The notes under the pieces were generated by a model. That model saw only the letters and a program-made list of their open reading frames with translations, did no database searches and was not told the DNA's origin. Positions 25,699-35,132 of a DNA stretch of 64,000 nucleotides are shown one piece after another. Origin of the DNA: Vibrio aquaticus (lineage in GTDB: Bacteria > Pseudomonadota > Gammaproteobacteria > Enterobacterales > Vibrionaceae); contig NZ_RXZH01000001.1 of assembly GCF_003970385.1 (NCBI RefSeq), positions 496,001-560,000 of the forward strand, given 5' to 3'. Positions within the stretch are counted from its first letter, which is position 1; the number at the start of each line of letters is the position of its first letter. A program made the translations under genes and the position numbers.

Positions 25699-26313
25699 AT
25701 GAGCACCATCATGCATTACGCGATCTCTTTCCAGACTGAACAGCACGATTTTCTTCTTTGCACACCACGCAGAAAATCTCTTAAGCACAAATTACTCTGT
25801 GTTAAACAGGGCTTGGTCATTGTGAAACTGGGTAAGCAGGAATATGCGATAGAGCCTAATCAGCTTTTTTGGTTGCCGTTTGATACGTTAACGTCCCTAA
25901 CCTATACCCCAAACACACAGGTAGAGGTGGTTGAGTTATCTTCACGTGTCACTACTCCGCTTCCAAAACAGGCAGGGTTCGTTAAAGCAAATGAATTGGT
26001 TTCAGCCCTGTTAAATCGCCTGACCTCTATCGAAACACTAACTGAACAGCAAAAAGAGTTACTGGCGGTGCTTCGCCATGAACTCATCGATCTTAAACCT
26101 AACCTGCATGAGAGCAAGTTGACGAAAGACTTAAGCCAGTGGCGCTTTGACAAACCATCTCCTATTGCCAACGAACTGCAATTAGTTTTAAGAGTGCGTG
26201 AAGCGGTTAAAATGATGCAATCAGGTAAGAAGCGACCGATTGTGGTTAATACGCTATTTGAAGGCAACGAAACCCTATTCTCTGGATTAGAAAAAGCCAT
26301 TATAGGGCACTAA
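25699..26313 (+). CDS. Cupin/AraC-N-like protein lacking a clear HTH
   Basis: A 204-residue soluble protein. The first half (about residues 5-90) reads like the cupin effector domain of AraC regulators (LCVKQGLVIVKLGKQEYAIEP, shown in 20 residues or fewer; FWLPFDTLTSL). The second half is helical and charged but I see no helix-turn-helix of the AraC type, so it may be a sensor lacking DNA binding, or a degenerate regulator. The start is set at the ATG at 25699; a TTG at 25654 would give a longer N-terminus, and no ribosome site decides. Function unknown. Confidence 0.65.
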   Translation: MSTIMHYAISFQTEQHDFLLCTPRRKSLKHKLLCVKQGLVIVKLGKQEYAIEPNQLFWLPFDTLTSLTYTPNTQVEVVELSSRVTTPLPKQAGFVKANELVSALLNRLTSIETLTEQQKELLAVLRHELIDLKPNLHESKLTKDLSQWRFDKPSPIANELQLVLRVREAVKMMQSGKKRPIVVNTLFEGNETLFSGLEKAIIGH

Positions 26314-26405
26314 TTCGTAGAAAAGTTGTACATTTTCTGGCTGAAAAGTCATTTCATAACTATAGATCTATAAATAATCCTATTAGTTTTTGAAAGGACT
26401 CTGAA

Positions 26406-28274
26406 ATGAAATTCAGCCATAAGATAGTGGCAGCTTCATCTGTTCTGCTTTTAGCGACCGTCACGCTTTTAACCGCTCAACAATACTACACGGTTCAAAA
26501 AGAGATAAAGAGCCAAGTCACCTCTAGCGTGACCGAAATCGTTGATGGTGTTCGAGATACCACCGCAGCCGAAATTAACGGGCGTAAAGCGATCGCGTCT
26601 TACGCCACCAGCATGTTAGAGGTCGACCTTTCTCCTGATGCCGTTTCGGCCGTCATTACCCGACCTATCGTAAAAGAAACTTTCTTATTAGCTGGCCTCG
26701 GCTTTGAAAAAGATGGCTCCAACATCAATAACGACCCTTCCTGGAATCCTGGCCCAACCTGGGATCCACGAGTTCGCCCTTGGTATATTGATGCGAAGAA
26801 CTCAGGGAAACTCGTCATTACTGCTCCCTACGCTGACTCCGCGACCGGAGAAATCTTAGTCTCCATCGCAACCCCCGTAAGAGATAGCGGGCAGTTTGTC
26901 GGGGCCATTTTCTACGATGTAAGCTTGGCGGCTCTAGCCGAAGTGGTAAACAAAGTTCAGTTATTCAATGCAGGGTATGTGTTTATTGTCGCTGGAGACG
27001 GCACAACGATTGCGCACCCTACTACGCAATACAATGGCAAGCCCATGTCTGACTTTTTAGGCAAAGCCCCCATTCAAGATGAGCCGCAACAAGCGATCAT
27101 CGACGGAAAAGACTACACGTTGGACTTTTCTAAAGTGCCAGGAGAAGACTGGTATATCGGTGTCGTACTCGATGAAAAAATCGCCTACCAGTCACTGGCT
27201 GATTTACGTAATAGCTCGATCATTTATACCATTATCGCGTTAGTCATCAGTGTCGTGATTCTACTTATTCTTATCCGAAGCTTAATGAAACCACTCGACA
27301 CACTCAGTGACGCCATCCAAGACGTTGCGTCCGGTGAGGGGGATTTAACCCAAAGACTCAACACGAATACAGACCAAGAGTTTTCGAAACTGGCCTCTGG
27401 GTTTAATGAATTTACTGGCACGCTCCAACAACTCATCACTCAGTCCAAGGCGATTGGCACCGAAATACTACGCGGCTCAGAAATGACCTCTCATGGATTA
27501 CAAGAATCTGCAGCCGCTATGCAGCAGCAACTCCACGAGTTAGAACAGCTCGCCACTGCCATGCATGAAATGGCAACTACGTCCGGTGATGTTGCGAATA
27601 ATGCCCAAGGAGCAGCGGCGGCGGCACAAGAAGCTGACGATGCCACTAGCTTGGGAACATCTGTGGTGAGTGAAACCACCAGCGCCATTGATAACCTATC
27701 GCAAAAAATTGATGAGGCGGTTGAAGAGGTCAAAGTGCTAGAATCGGCCACTGACAACATCGAAACCATCTTGAAAGTGATCAATGACATTGCTGACCAA
27801 ACGAACTTGTTGGCACTAAACGCAGCTATCGAAGCGGCGCGTGCTGGGGATTCTGGTCGAGGCTTTGCAGTGGTTGCCGATGAAGTACGCACCCTCGCCC
27901 AACGTACTCAAGAATCGACTACCGAAATTCGCAATATGATCGAGCAACTTCAAGCTGGTGCAAGTTCAGTTGCCAATGCAATGAACATGAGTAAGAGTAC
28001 TGCAGGTGCGGCCGTTGAGCGCGCCCAAGAAGCCAATGTTGCGCTAGACAGTATCCGTGATGCGATTCAGCGAATCAGTGATATGAACATTCAAATTGCC
28101 TCCGCAGCAGAAGAGCAAAGTCTTGTCGCGGAAGAGATCAACAACAACACAGTAAAGATCAAAGATCTTTCTACTCAGGTTTCTGACGCCGCAGACAACG
28201 CCAATATCGCCATGCAGGCTCAAACCGAAAACATTCGTGAGCAAGATTCGATACTCAACAAATTTGTGGTTTAA
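26406..28274 (+). CDS. Methyl-accepting chemotaxis protein (dCache)
   Basis: A 622-residue transmembrane chemoreceptor. Order: membrane segment (about 5-27), periplasmic dCache sensor (about 35-270), membrane segment (about 275-295), HAMP (about 297-350) and the methyl-accepting signalling domain. The tip sequence [20 protein letters not shown] (about 460-480) is diagnostic. In the sensor, [15 protein letters not shown] and [12 protein letters not shown] fit the residue set used by amino-acid-binding dCache domains, so an amino acid is a plausible ligand. The N-terminus is clear from a GGA-rich ribosome site (AAAGGA, 11 bases upstream). It stands alone with no linked che genes. Confidence 0.94.
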   Translation: MKFSHKIVAASSVLLLATVTLLTAQQYYTVQKEIKSQVTSSVTEIVDGVRDTTAAEINGRKAIASYATSMLEVDLSPDAVSAVITRPIVKETFLLAGLGFEKDGSNINNDPSWNPGPTWDPRVRPWYIDAKNSGKLVITAPYADSATGEILVSIATPVRDSGQFVGAIFYDVSLAALAEVVNKVQLFNAGYVFIVAGDGTTIAHPTTQYNGKPMSDFLGKAPIQDEPQQAIIDGKDYTLDFSKVPGEDWYIGVVLDEKIAYQSLADLRNSSIIYTIIALVISVVILLILIRSLMKPLDTLSDAIQDVASGEGDLTQRLNTNTDQEFSKLASGFNEFTGTLQQLITQSKAIGTEILRGSEMTSHGLQESAAAMQQQLHELEQLATAMHEMATTSGDVANNAQGAAAAAQEADDATSLGTSVVSETTSAIDNLSQKIDEAVEEVKVLESATDNIETILKVINDIADQTNLLALNAAIEAARAGDSGRGFAVVADEVRTLAQRTQESTTEIRNMIEQLQAGASSVANAMNMSKSTAGAAVERAQEANVALDSIRDAIQRISDMNIQIASAAEEQSLVAEEINNNTVKIKDLSTQVSDAADNANIAMQAQTENIREQDSILNKFVV

Positions 28275-28427
28275 GCGATGACCAAGCTCCAATAATCAGC
28301 GTCTAAATTATCAAAATGTAGCGCGATTAACTATTATCTCATTAGGGCATATTGCCTAAGCGCATTCAGAGCCAAGTTTTTATTGAACTTGGCTCTGACA
28401 GTTGTTGATGCTAAAGGGGAAAAGACA

Positions 28428-29075
28428 ATGGATAAGGTACGGATTGATATCGTTTCAGATATCGTTTGCCCGTGGTGCATCATCGGCTATAAACGTTTGG
28501 AAGCGGCATTAATGACTCTCGCCGACACGGTCAATGCCGACATTCAGTGGCATCCATTTGAGCTTAACCCTGCAATGGGGCCTGAAGGTCAAAACCTACG
28601 CGAACACCTTAACGAGAAATACGGCACCACCGATGAAGCCAGCGTTTCAGCAAGACAAACACTCACCACCCTCGGCCAAGAGGTCGGCTTTGAGTTTAAC
28701 TTCGCAGATGACAGCCGTATCTACAATACTCGCAAAGCGCACCAACTGCTGATGTGGGCATACAGTGAAAACAAGCAATTCGATCTCGAACTTGCGCTGT
28801 TTCACGCCTACTTCACCCACGGAAAAGACATTAGCCAAGAGAACATCTTGCTTGAATGTGCGGAACATGTGGGACTTGATTTAGACGTTGCGAGAACCGT
28901 CTTGAACGATCCAACCTGGGCCGAGTCGGTCGCCTCAACTGAACAGCAATGGTTGGAAGCTGGGATTAACGCAGTGCCTGCGATCATCATCAATCGCAAA
29001 CACCTAATTTCCGGCGCGCAAACGTCTGAACTCTTAGTCTCTGCCATCAATAAGATCATCGCAGAACACGCATAA
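28428..29075 (+). CDS. DsbA-family (FrnE-like) oxidoreductase
   Basis: A thioredoxin-fold protein of 215 residues with the redox motif CPWC (Cys14 and Cys17) near its N-terminus, in SDIVCPWCIIGYKRLE, and the cis-proline loop of the DsbA/FrnE family near GINAVPAIIINRKHLISGAQ. There is no signal peptide, so it acts in the cytoplasm, as FrnE-like proteins do. Substrates are unknown. The ORF could begin at 28383, but the ATG at 28428 has AAAGGGGA 8 bases upstream and starts the conserved strand, so I use it. Confidence 0.9.
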   Translation: MDKVRIDIVSDIVCPWCIIGYKRLEAALMTLADTVNADIQWHPFELNPAMGPEGQNLREHLNEKYGTTDEASVSARQTLTTLGQEVGFEFNFADDSRIYNTRKAHQLLMWAYSENKQFDLELALFHAYFTHGKDISQENILLECAEHVGLDLDVARTVLNDPTWAESVASTEQQWLEAGINAVPAIIINRKHLISGAQTSELLVSAINKIIAEHA

Positions 29076-29237
29076 AAGGCGTTGCCCTTAGCGCTGCTCC
29101 CAACCTTCCACCTTAGCAAACAAGTTGGATGTCAAAGGTCGGTCAAGCTTTTCAATTCTAAGTGATAACATTTGCGTGAAATTGCGGAGAACTTTATCCT
29201 ATCCGCACTTTATTCCAATAAGACACAAGGCAAGGTA

Positions 29238-30170
29238 ATGCGCAGTACTTACACTTATCCTATCGGCACTCCTGGCGAGAAATGGGGCGATGCAGAGCGA
29301 ATCCAATGGCGTGAGCAAACCAGCATCAAACGTGAATATCAACAAGAAGTCGTGCCGAAGATCCAGGCATTAAGCGAAAAATTAAACGTAGAGCAATATG
29401 GCGCACTTTCTTATGATGAGTCACGTTTCCCATTATTCTGCATTAAGTCAAAAAATTGGGATGAAGATAAGCCGATTGCTTTAGTCACTGGCGGTGTTCA
29501 TGGTTACGAAACCAGTGGCGTTCATGGCGCTCTTAAGTTCGCAGCAACCCAAATGGCGCACTACTCACAATACTTCAACCTGGTGATTGCACCTTGTGTC
29601 AGCCCTTGGGGTTATGAAACGATTAATCGTTGGAACCCACTAGCATTAGATCCAAACCGCTCGTTCTATAAAGACTCACCAGCGGAAGAGTCAGCGAACC
29701 TAATGAAGCTCGTTGCCTCATTCAACAAAGACGTACTAGTACACATTGACCTACATGAAACCACCGATACCGATGAAACGGAGTTCCGCCCTGCTCTAGC
29801 CGCACGCGATGGTATCGAGTACATCGAAGGCATGATCCCTGATGGTTTCTACACGGTGGGCGATACCGAAAACCCACAATCAGAGTTTCAAGCCGCGGTG
29901 ATTGAGTCAGTAAGCAAGGTAACGCACATTGCTCCGGCTGACGAAAAAGGCGAGATTATTGGCTCAGAAGTGGTTCAACATGGCGTGATTAACTACCCAA
30001 TGGTGAAACTTGGTCTGTGTGGTGGCGTAACAACATGCACTTACGGCACCACCACAGAAGTTTACCCAGACAGCCCGAAAGTGACCGATGAAGAGTGCAA
30101 CGATGCTCAAGTCGCTGCGATTATCGGTGGTTTAGACTACGTGATTGCGAAAGAGCAACTAAGCAAATAG
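29238..30170 (+). CDS. M14-family zinc metallopeptidase
   Basis: A 310-residue protein of the M14 carboxypeptidase superfamily. The zinc-binding motif HxxE appears as TGGVHGYETSG (about residues 90-100) and the third ligand His in VHIDLHETTDTDETEF; a conserved glutamate appears later in TTTEVYPDSP. I see no signal peptide, so it seems cytoplasmic. Such proteins can remove C-terminal or gamma-linked amino acids or act on small amides; substrate unknown. The start is set at 29238, with AAGG upstream; the ORF extends in frame to 29172 without a better start. It is the last rightward gene before the convergent two-component system. Confidence 0.87.
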   Translation: MRSTYTYPIGTPGEKWGDAERIQWREQTSIKREYQQEVVPKIQALSEKLNVEQYGALSYDESRFPLFCIKSKNWDEDKPIALVTGGVHGYETSGVHGALKFAATQMAHYSQYFNLVIAPCVSPWGYETINRWNPLALDPNRSFYKDSPAEESANLMKLVASFNKDVLVHIDLHETTDTDETEFRPALAARDGIEYIEGMIPDGFYTVGDTENPQSEFQAAVIESVSKVTHIAPADEKGEIIGSEVVQHGVINYPMVKLGLCGGVTTCTYGTTTEVYPDSPKVTDEECNDAQVAAIIGGLDYVIAKEQLSK

Positions 30171-30190
30171 TCACTGAATAAGTTCATCTA

Positions 30191-30236
30191 AGTGTTACTC
30201 GTTGGTCTGCGCTACGCCCGACTCACGAGTAACACT
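30191..30236. repeat. 12-bp inverted repeat between convergent genes
   Basis: AGTGTTACTCGT and ACGAGTAACACT pair perfectly across a 22-base loop between the M14 peptidase end and the histidine kinase end. Without a T-run it is not a classic terminator, but it may slow transcription or guard mRNA ends. Confidence 0.55.
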
Positions 30237-30238
30237 GC

Positions 30239-31630
30239 TTAAAGACACCTTTCAATAGTCTGAGTTTCTTCCATTTTTTGCTGAACCTTTGGGCGTTTAG
30301 GAATCATCACCGTAAAACGAGCCCCACCCAAATGGCTTTGGTCTACGGAAATCGTCCACTTCAGATTTCTAGCGGCATTACTGGCGATGGCTAGTCCCAA
30401 ACCAAATCCACCACTATGGGCATTGCGGCTTTTATCCAAACGAGCAAACGCAACGAATATCTCTTGGCGCTTATCTTCTGGAATCCCCTTGCCGTTATCT
30501 TCGACATCAATTGTCCAACACGTGGAGTATTCACGCAGCGTCACCTCAACCAGTCCATTGCCGTATCGATCAGCATTCTTGATCAAGTTGTCCAACACCA
30601 ACTTTGCAAACGCTGGCGTCAGCAATAACTCATCGTTCACAACATCATCTGCAACCACCAGTTTAGCGGTATTTCCTGCCATCATATCGAGTCGGCAGCG
30701 GCAGAACTTTCCTAAAGGGACTAATTTTTCAATGGCTTGAGAGCCAACTCCCGTTTTGTCATTGAGTTTAGATAGCTGAAGAATGTCACTGGTGAGATCG
30801 GAAATATCTTCAATGTAATCATCGATATCATTAAACAGCTGCTGTTTATTCTGGCAATCGTCTCGTCTCACCAGATCACACGCCATTTGAATCTTACTCA
30901 AAGGCGTTCGGATTTCATGAGGAATGGCATGAGAGAATATTTGCCCCTGCTTAACTCGGCGTTCTATATCTTCCGCCATCTCATTAAAGCTTTGCGCGAT
31001 CTCTTTGATTGGAGAAATGTGGTAATCCTCCGCCCGAGCGCTTAAATCCCCTCGACCAAAACGCGCTTGCGTCTCTATCAGTCGATTTACACGTTTATTG
31101 ACCCGATAAAGAGGCAGATAAATCAAAAGCCCCAACGCAATACTCATGGTAATGAAGAGTGAGATCATAAAGTGGATTTCTTGATCTTTATACCAAGGTG
31201 TCAGTGCGTTGTGGGGATCGTCTATTTCTCTGAAAACGAGGTGATAATTGGAGTTTGGGATCGGAGACGCCATCATTAAAAGCTCGTCTTCATCCATATA
31301 GACTCTGGCACCCTGAGAACTGATATGGAGCGTGCAATGAATGCAAAGAGGCTGCTCTTCATCCCACCCTTTCAGTAGTGACAGCTTGTAGTCGTAGAAC
31401 GTCAGCTCCCCCATCCGATTGAGCCGTTCATAGAGGCCATGGCGATCGTAACGACTCTCGACATAACGCTGGGCGTGGTGCATCCCATCATCAACAAACA
31501 CATCCAGATCGGCGGTTCGTATATATCCCATACCAAAATGCATGAAAATGGCGAACGTCACTATCATGCCCAGTAAGCTCTCAATGTATAAACAGGTAAA
31601 CATTGAGCGTGGTTTAGACGTTATTGGCAT
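30239..31630 (-). CDS. Sensor histidine kinase (RstB-like)
   Basis: A 463-residue inner-membrane kinase. Membrane segments at about 11-35 and 152-174 enclose a periplasmic sensor (about 36-150) containing two cysteines four residues apart (Cys96 and Cys99, LCIHCTLHIS), possibly for redox or metal sensing. Then follow HAMP (about 177-230), the H box with His238 (FSHAIPHEIRTPLSK), N box (LDNLIKNADRYG), G1 (DNGKGIP) and G2 (GFGLGLAI). The gene overlaps the response regulator gene by 10 bases. The general layout resembles RstB. The stimulus is unknown. It is divergent from three genes for exported proteins, which are its likely target regulon. Confidence 0.93.
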   Translation of the reverse strand: MPITSKPRSMFTCLYIESLLGMIVTFAIFMHFGMGYIRTADLDVFVDDGMHHAQRYVESRYDRHGLYERLNRMGELTFYDYKLSLLKGWDEEQPLCIHCTLHISSQGARVYMDEDELLMMASPIPNSNYHLVFREIDDPHNALTPWYKDQEIHFMISLFITMSIALGLLIYLPLYRVNKRVNRLIETQARFGRGDLSARAEDYHISPIKEIAQSFNEMAEDIERRVKQGQIFSHAIPHEIRTPLSKIQMACDLVRRDDCQNKQQLFNDIDDYIEDISDLTSDILQLSKLNDKTGVGSQAIEKLVPLGKFCRCRLDMMAGNTAKLVVADDVVNDELLLTPAFAKLVLDNLIKNADRYGNGLVEVTLREYSTCWTIDVEDNGKGIPEDKRQEIFVAFARLDKSRNAHSGGFGLGLAIASNAARNLKWTISVDQSHLGGARFTVMIPKRPKVQQKMEETQTIERCL

Positions 31631-32325
31631 GCGCTGCTGCTCACCAGTTTGTAACCTTGATTACGAATCGTCTTAATCGTTGCACTATATACTTCTGCTT
31701 GAATCAGTTTTTTTCGTAAACCTGAAACTCGCATATCGATTGACCGATTATTGGCGTTGTACTCTATACCTCTGGCCAAGCGACAACAGTGATCCCGTGA
31801 CACGGTTTCACCTACGTTTTCAATAAGCAGTTGTAAGATTTCGAACTCAGAGTTAGTAAGATTCAGCGGCTTATGATCATAGTAGGCCGTTTGGCTTTGT
31901 GCGTTAACAACGATGCCATGAGCATCAGAAACGTAGTTAGTCTGTTCTCGTTTCTGTTGGCGTTGATAGCGGCGTAATAAGGCTTCTATCCTCGCTACCA
32001 AAATATGGCCTCTAACGGGTTTCGTTACATAATCATCAGCACCAAACTTGAATAAGCTGACTTCACTCATCTCATCTTCGGCTGCCGTCAAAATCATGAT
32101 CATTCCTGAGTAAAACTCACGTGCTTCACTGCATATTTCAGCCCCTGATTTCCCTGGCAACATTAAGTCTAGAAGTACAAGGTCTGGCTCAAATTCTCTA
32201 ATTTTATCAATCGCTTTCACGCCATCCTCAATGACCTCAACATGATAACCTTCAGCGGTTAAATACATCTGAGTTAGTTGAGAAATATCACGGTCATCTT
32301 CAATTAATAAAATCTTCGAATTCAT
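31621..32325 (-). CDS. OmpR-family response regulator (RstA-like)
   Basis: A 234-residue regulator with a receiver domain (phosphoacceptor Asp53 in LVLLDLMLPGKSG, lysine in DDYVTKPVRGH) and a C-terminal OmpR winged-helix (LNLTNSEFEILQLL, RSIDMRVSGLRKK, TIRNQGYKLV). It overlaps the kinase gene by 10 bases and would be phosphorylated by it. Upstream lies a 638-base region with repeated CTTACA-type motifs and a divergent set of exported-protein genes; OmpR-type regulators bind such direct repeats about one helical turn apart. Its regulon is inferred to include that neighbourhood. Confidence 0.95.
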   Translation of the reverse strand: MNSKILLIEDDRDISQLTQMYLTAEGYHVEVIEDGVKAIDKIREFEPDLVLLDLMLPGKSGAEICSEAREFYSGMIMILTAAEDEMSEVSLFKFGADDYVTKPVRGHILVARIEALLRRYQRQQKREQTNYVSDAHGIVVNAQSQTAYYDHKPLNLTNSEFEILQLLIENVGETVSRDHCCRLARGIEYNANNRSIDMRVSGLRKKLIQAEVYSATIKTIRNQGYKLVSSSACQ

Positions 32326-32963
32326 CTACACGCACGCCATTTATAAATTTTCGCGCAGTATAAAGCAAACGTTTCGCTCTTCAAGGCGACCTATAAAGAT
32401 GACAAATGATTAGAGTAAGAAATACCTTACAACAACAGCCTTAATGGTCACATCAATGTAAACGATTACAGCACTAGGAACTGTATGAAGAACTGTAAGG
32501 CCAAAAATACGCACTGCTTGAGTCAAGAAATGATCAGTTATGACAAATTAAGTCTCATGATGAATTCAATGATAACAATTAGGTTACAGAATCAACAAAA
32601 GCCCAACCCAAAATAGCGCTTGTAAACCTTGATATACACCGCGACCTCTCATTTATGAGACACCAAAATCACCACGAGATCAGGGGATTGCTTACATAGG
32701 CTTACAAACCACACCCTTACAGAATAACATGCCAATTAAAGCCCATGAGTTTGCTTTGTTCTCTATCCATTCCAGTACCAAATCTAGGTTTTCACCAACA
32801 AACTGGACCGGTTTTCGTTAAATTAATGTAAAGCTGCTAGCCGTCCACGCTTACATTCCCCCGTTTAAAATCAATGCGCATAACGTTGCTTACTTATCTT
32901 TTATATTTATCTGTTTACCATGCGCTCCAGTTCTTCTTCGAAATCAATAACGGGTATTTGCGT
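32326..32963. promoter_or_regulatory. Long divergent intergenic with CTTACA repeats
   Basis: A 638-base AT-rich region between the response regulator gene and the exported-protein genes, with no supportable ORF. CTTACA occurs at 32691, 32701 and 32716, the first two exactly 10 bases apart, and the complementary TGTAAG/TGTAAA-type hexamer recurs around 32455, 32495, 32625 and 32826. This looks like a cluster of binding sites for the neighbouring OmpR-type regulator. The length could also hide a small RNA, but no terminator supports one. Confidence 0.5.
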
Positions 32964-33509
32964 ATGAAACTGTCCTCTTCTGTTCTTCTATTCTCTTCTG
33001 TTTTTTCTGCAGGTGCGCTAGCGAGCGTAGAAAGCCAAATCACGGATATTGTGGCCACCTGGTTCGATGTCGAGGTGAAACAAGTAAAAAGCCTAGCGGT
33101 TCGTGCCACCTTTGATTGTGACTTTTATACGGGGACTCCAACCATCAATACGACGGATGGTTCTTCAAGCTTTGGCGACCATTACTTTCTGCATAAAGAT
33201 GGTCAAGTAGAAGCGATCGACATACCGAGTACCAATCAGCCACTGCCTGACATTACTCATTGCATCAAAAGAGACTTCATTGTTTCTAACACCGAGGAAG
33301 CTGAGATTTTGCTTGAAGCACTTGGTGATATCTTCTTTGCTATGGGTTCATCATTCAATGAAGTTGAGCCGCATGTCGTAAAGAAAGAGACGCATTGGGA
33401 ACTTATCAATGACAAGTTTTTCGAAGACTTCTCAGGTTTTGTAGTGAAAACAGCACCCGATGGCACAGTGAAGTCGGTTTCTTACTCACTGCAACTTAAA
33501 GGTCAGTAA
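32964..33509 (+). CDS. Exported hypothetical protein
   Basis: A 181-residue protein with a clear signal peptide (MKLSSSVLLFSSVFSAGALA, cleavage before SVES). The mature domain begins VESQITDIVATWFDVEVKQV, contains cysteines in FDCDFYTGT and THCIKRDF, and is otherwise unrecognised. I chose the ATG at 32964 because the signal peptide begins there; the ORF is open further upstream to 32874 but without signal sense. It is the first of three exported proteins transcribed from the divergent promoter region and starts 2 bases before the lipoprotein gene, so it is in that operon. Confidence 0.72.
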   Translation: MKLSSSVLLFSSVFSAGALASVESQITDIVATWFDVEVKQVKSLAVRATFDCDFYTGTPTINTTDGSSSFGDHYFLHKDGQVEAIDIPSTNQPLPDITHCIKRDFIVSNTEEAEILLEALGDIFFAMGSSFNEVEPHVVKKETHWELINDKFFEDFSGFVVKTAPDGTVKSVSYSLQLKGQ

Positions 33510-33511
33510 CC

Positions 33512-35083
33512 ATGCTTAAGCTTAGAGTCCTCACTCTCTCACTCCTGGTCGCCCTTTTGTCGGCATGTGGTGGTGATAAATCATCAACGTCAGACAACCA
33601 AACTCAAAGCAAGAACGTATCACTGCCAATTATTGCCAATTCAGCTCTTGGCTCGGTGGTTATGTCCAATACTGTCCCTGAACAATTTAAAGTAGATGGC
33701 ATCGAAACCTACGTAAAAATCACACCTAAGTCGAACAGCGTGACTCGCTCAAGTCGTAATGCGTCGAACGCAGCTGCAATCCATATCATTGCCACTGATG
33801 ACGGTGTCAGTAATGAAAAGGTGCGTCGAGCTGTTTCAATCCTACAGCACTTTCTGACCAACAAAGCCGGCAGCCAATATGGTGCAGATAAGAGCTCAAT
33901 GGCAGAAAGTATGGCATCGCGCAATGCAACGCTGATCTTAACCGCAGACGATGACCAAAATCAGCTTGTTTCAACGCGTTTGTATGCCAAAGAAGCCGCT
34001 CGCCAAGGCAAACTCGAAACCTGGATTAACGCCTCTTCAGCCAGCACATTAGCAGGGCTAAACTTCGACAGTGCCGATGCCTTTGTCGAGTCGTTGCTTG
34101 AGTACGCTGATAAGCAAAGTGAGGCCGATTTTGAAGCGGTGGTAGAGGGCTTAATCGGAGGCATTGTGACTAGCACTCAAACCTCGCAGTGGCTGCTTAA
34201 CAGTCAATCTTTAATGTATCGTGAACTCTCTTTAGAGGGCGATTGCCACTACATGAGCAACTACGCGAGCTACTGTCCTGATCTTGGCACTCATGCCGAT
34301 CGCGACGCAGCATTTGAAGAGATTTTGCACATCACTCAAGCTCAAGGTATTGCGCCAAACACTCAAAATGGTTTTCAAACTCTCCAACAGCAAATTGATG
34401 TTCGAGCACTGGCGATCTATGACGATCATAAGTTGGGTAATCCTGCCGTTTGGCAACCAACGCCGACAAGTTGGGATGATTGGAAAGACGACGATTTCAA
34501 TCCAGATATCGGCACTTCTTATTCGCATGAATACTTTGCAGCAGCCTTTGAAGCTTATATGGGCGTAGCAAAGCACAACGGCCATGGCTTAGACGGCTAT
34601 CAAGCATTAACTCGCACAGCAATGGCGAGCCAAGATGCAGAGGCAAAGCAATGGATTGAAGCGCTATTCCATGAGTATCTTCAATACACGGCTCGTATCG
34701 ATTCTGCTGGCGTCGTGACTTACTTCGACAACACCTACCCTAGTGCTTCAGTCACGCCAACTTTCTTGATGAACAGAGACGATGCGCAATCGCAGGACGG
34801 CTACACGTATAAGTCTCAGTGGTTACTGAACGTTGAAATTATTGGCGACAAGGCCATCGACCTTTCAGCCAATGACGAAGACAACGTGATAAAAGGCAAT
34901 TCAGCCAACAACAAGATTTTTGGTAAGGGCGGTATTGATACTTACCTTATTGATAACAAGTACGCTGAATGCACACTCACGACAACGAAATATGGTGCGA
35001 TTGTAGACTGCCCTTCAAGCGGCACAGATGAACTTGTCCACATTGAGAAGATCACTTTCTCAGATAAAACCATCACACTCTAA
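33512..35083 (+). CDS. Lipoprotein with C-terminal RTX-like segment
   Basis: A 523-residue lipoprotein: the signal MLKLRVLTLSLLVALLSACG carries a lipobox (LSAC), with lipidation at Cys19. The mature part is low in cysteine, with a large central helical domain of unknown type that contains AAFEEILHITQAQG and SYSHEYFAAAFEAYMG, His/Glu-rich segments that could bind metal. The C-terminus (about residues 450-523) shows an RTX-like stretch GNSANNKIFGKGGIDTYLID followed by FSDKTITL, resembling the last blade of calcium-binding secreted proteins. No N-terminal match to a known family. It starts 2 bases after the preceding exported-protein stop, so it is in the operon. Confidence 0.75.
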   Translation: MLKLRVLTLSLLVALLSACGGDKSSTSDNQTQSKNVSLPIIANSALGSVVMSNTVPEQFKVDGIETYVKITPKSNSVTRSSRNASNAAAIHIIATDDGVSNEKVRRAVSILQHFLTNKAGSQYGADKSSMAESMASRNATLILTADDDQNQLVSTRLYAKEAARQGKLETWINASSASTLAGLNFDSADAFVESLLEYADKQSEADFEAVVEGLIGGIVTSTQTSQWLLNSQSLMYRELSLEGDCHYMSNYASYCPDLGTHADRDAAFEEILHITQAQGIAPNTQNGFQTLQQQIDVRALAIYDDHKLGNPAVWQPTPTSWDDWKDDDFNPDIGTSYSHEYFAAAFEAYMGVAKHNGHGLDGYQALTRTAMASQDAEAKQWIEALFHEYLQYTARIDSAGVVTYFDNTYPSASVTPTFLMNRDDAQSQDGYTYKSQWLLNVEIIGDKAIDLSANDEDNVIKGNSANNKIFGKGGIDTYLIDNKYAECTLTTTKYGAIVDCPSSGTDELVHIEKITFSDKTITL

Positions 35084-35090
35084 TCACTTT

Positions 35091-35114
35091 TCTCCCAACC
35101 ACATGGCTGGGAGA
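35091..35114 (+). repeat. Inverted repeat inside the exported-protein operon
   Basis: TCTCCCAACC and GGCTGGGAGA form a 10-bp imperfect stem with one A-C mismatch around ACAT, between two lipoprotein genes. No T-run follows, so it is more likely a processing or attenuation site than a terminator. Confidence 0.4.
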
Positions 35115-35132
35115 CCTTTACTGGAAACGACA

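Noticed and set aside
30191..30236. Inverted repeat as a rho-independent terminator
   Set aside because: The loop is 22 bases and no T-run follows on either strand, so I list it only as an inverted repeat.
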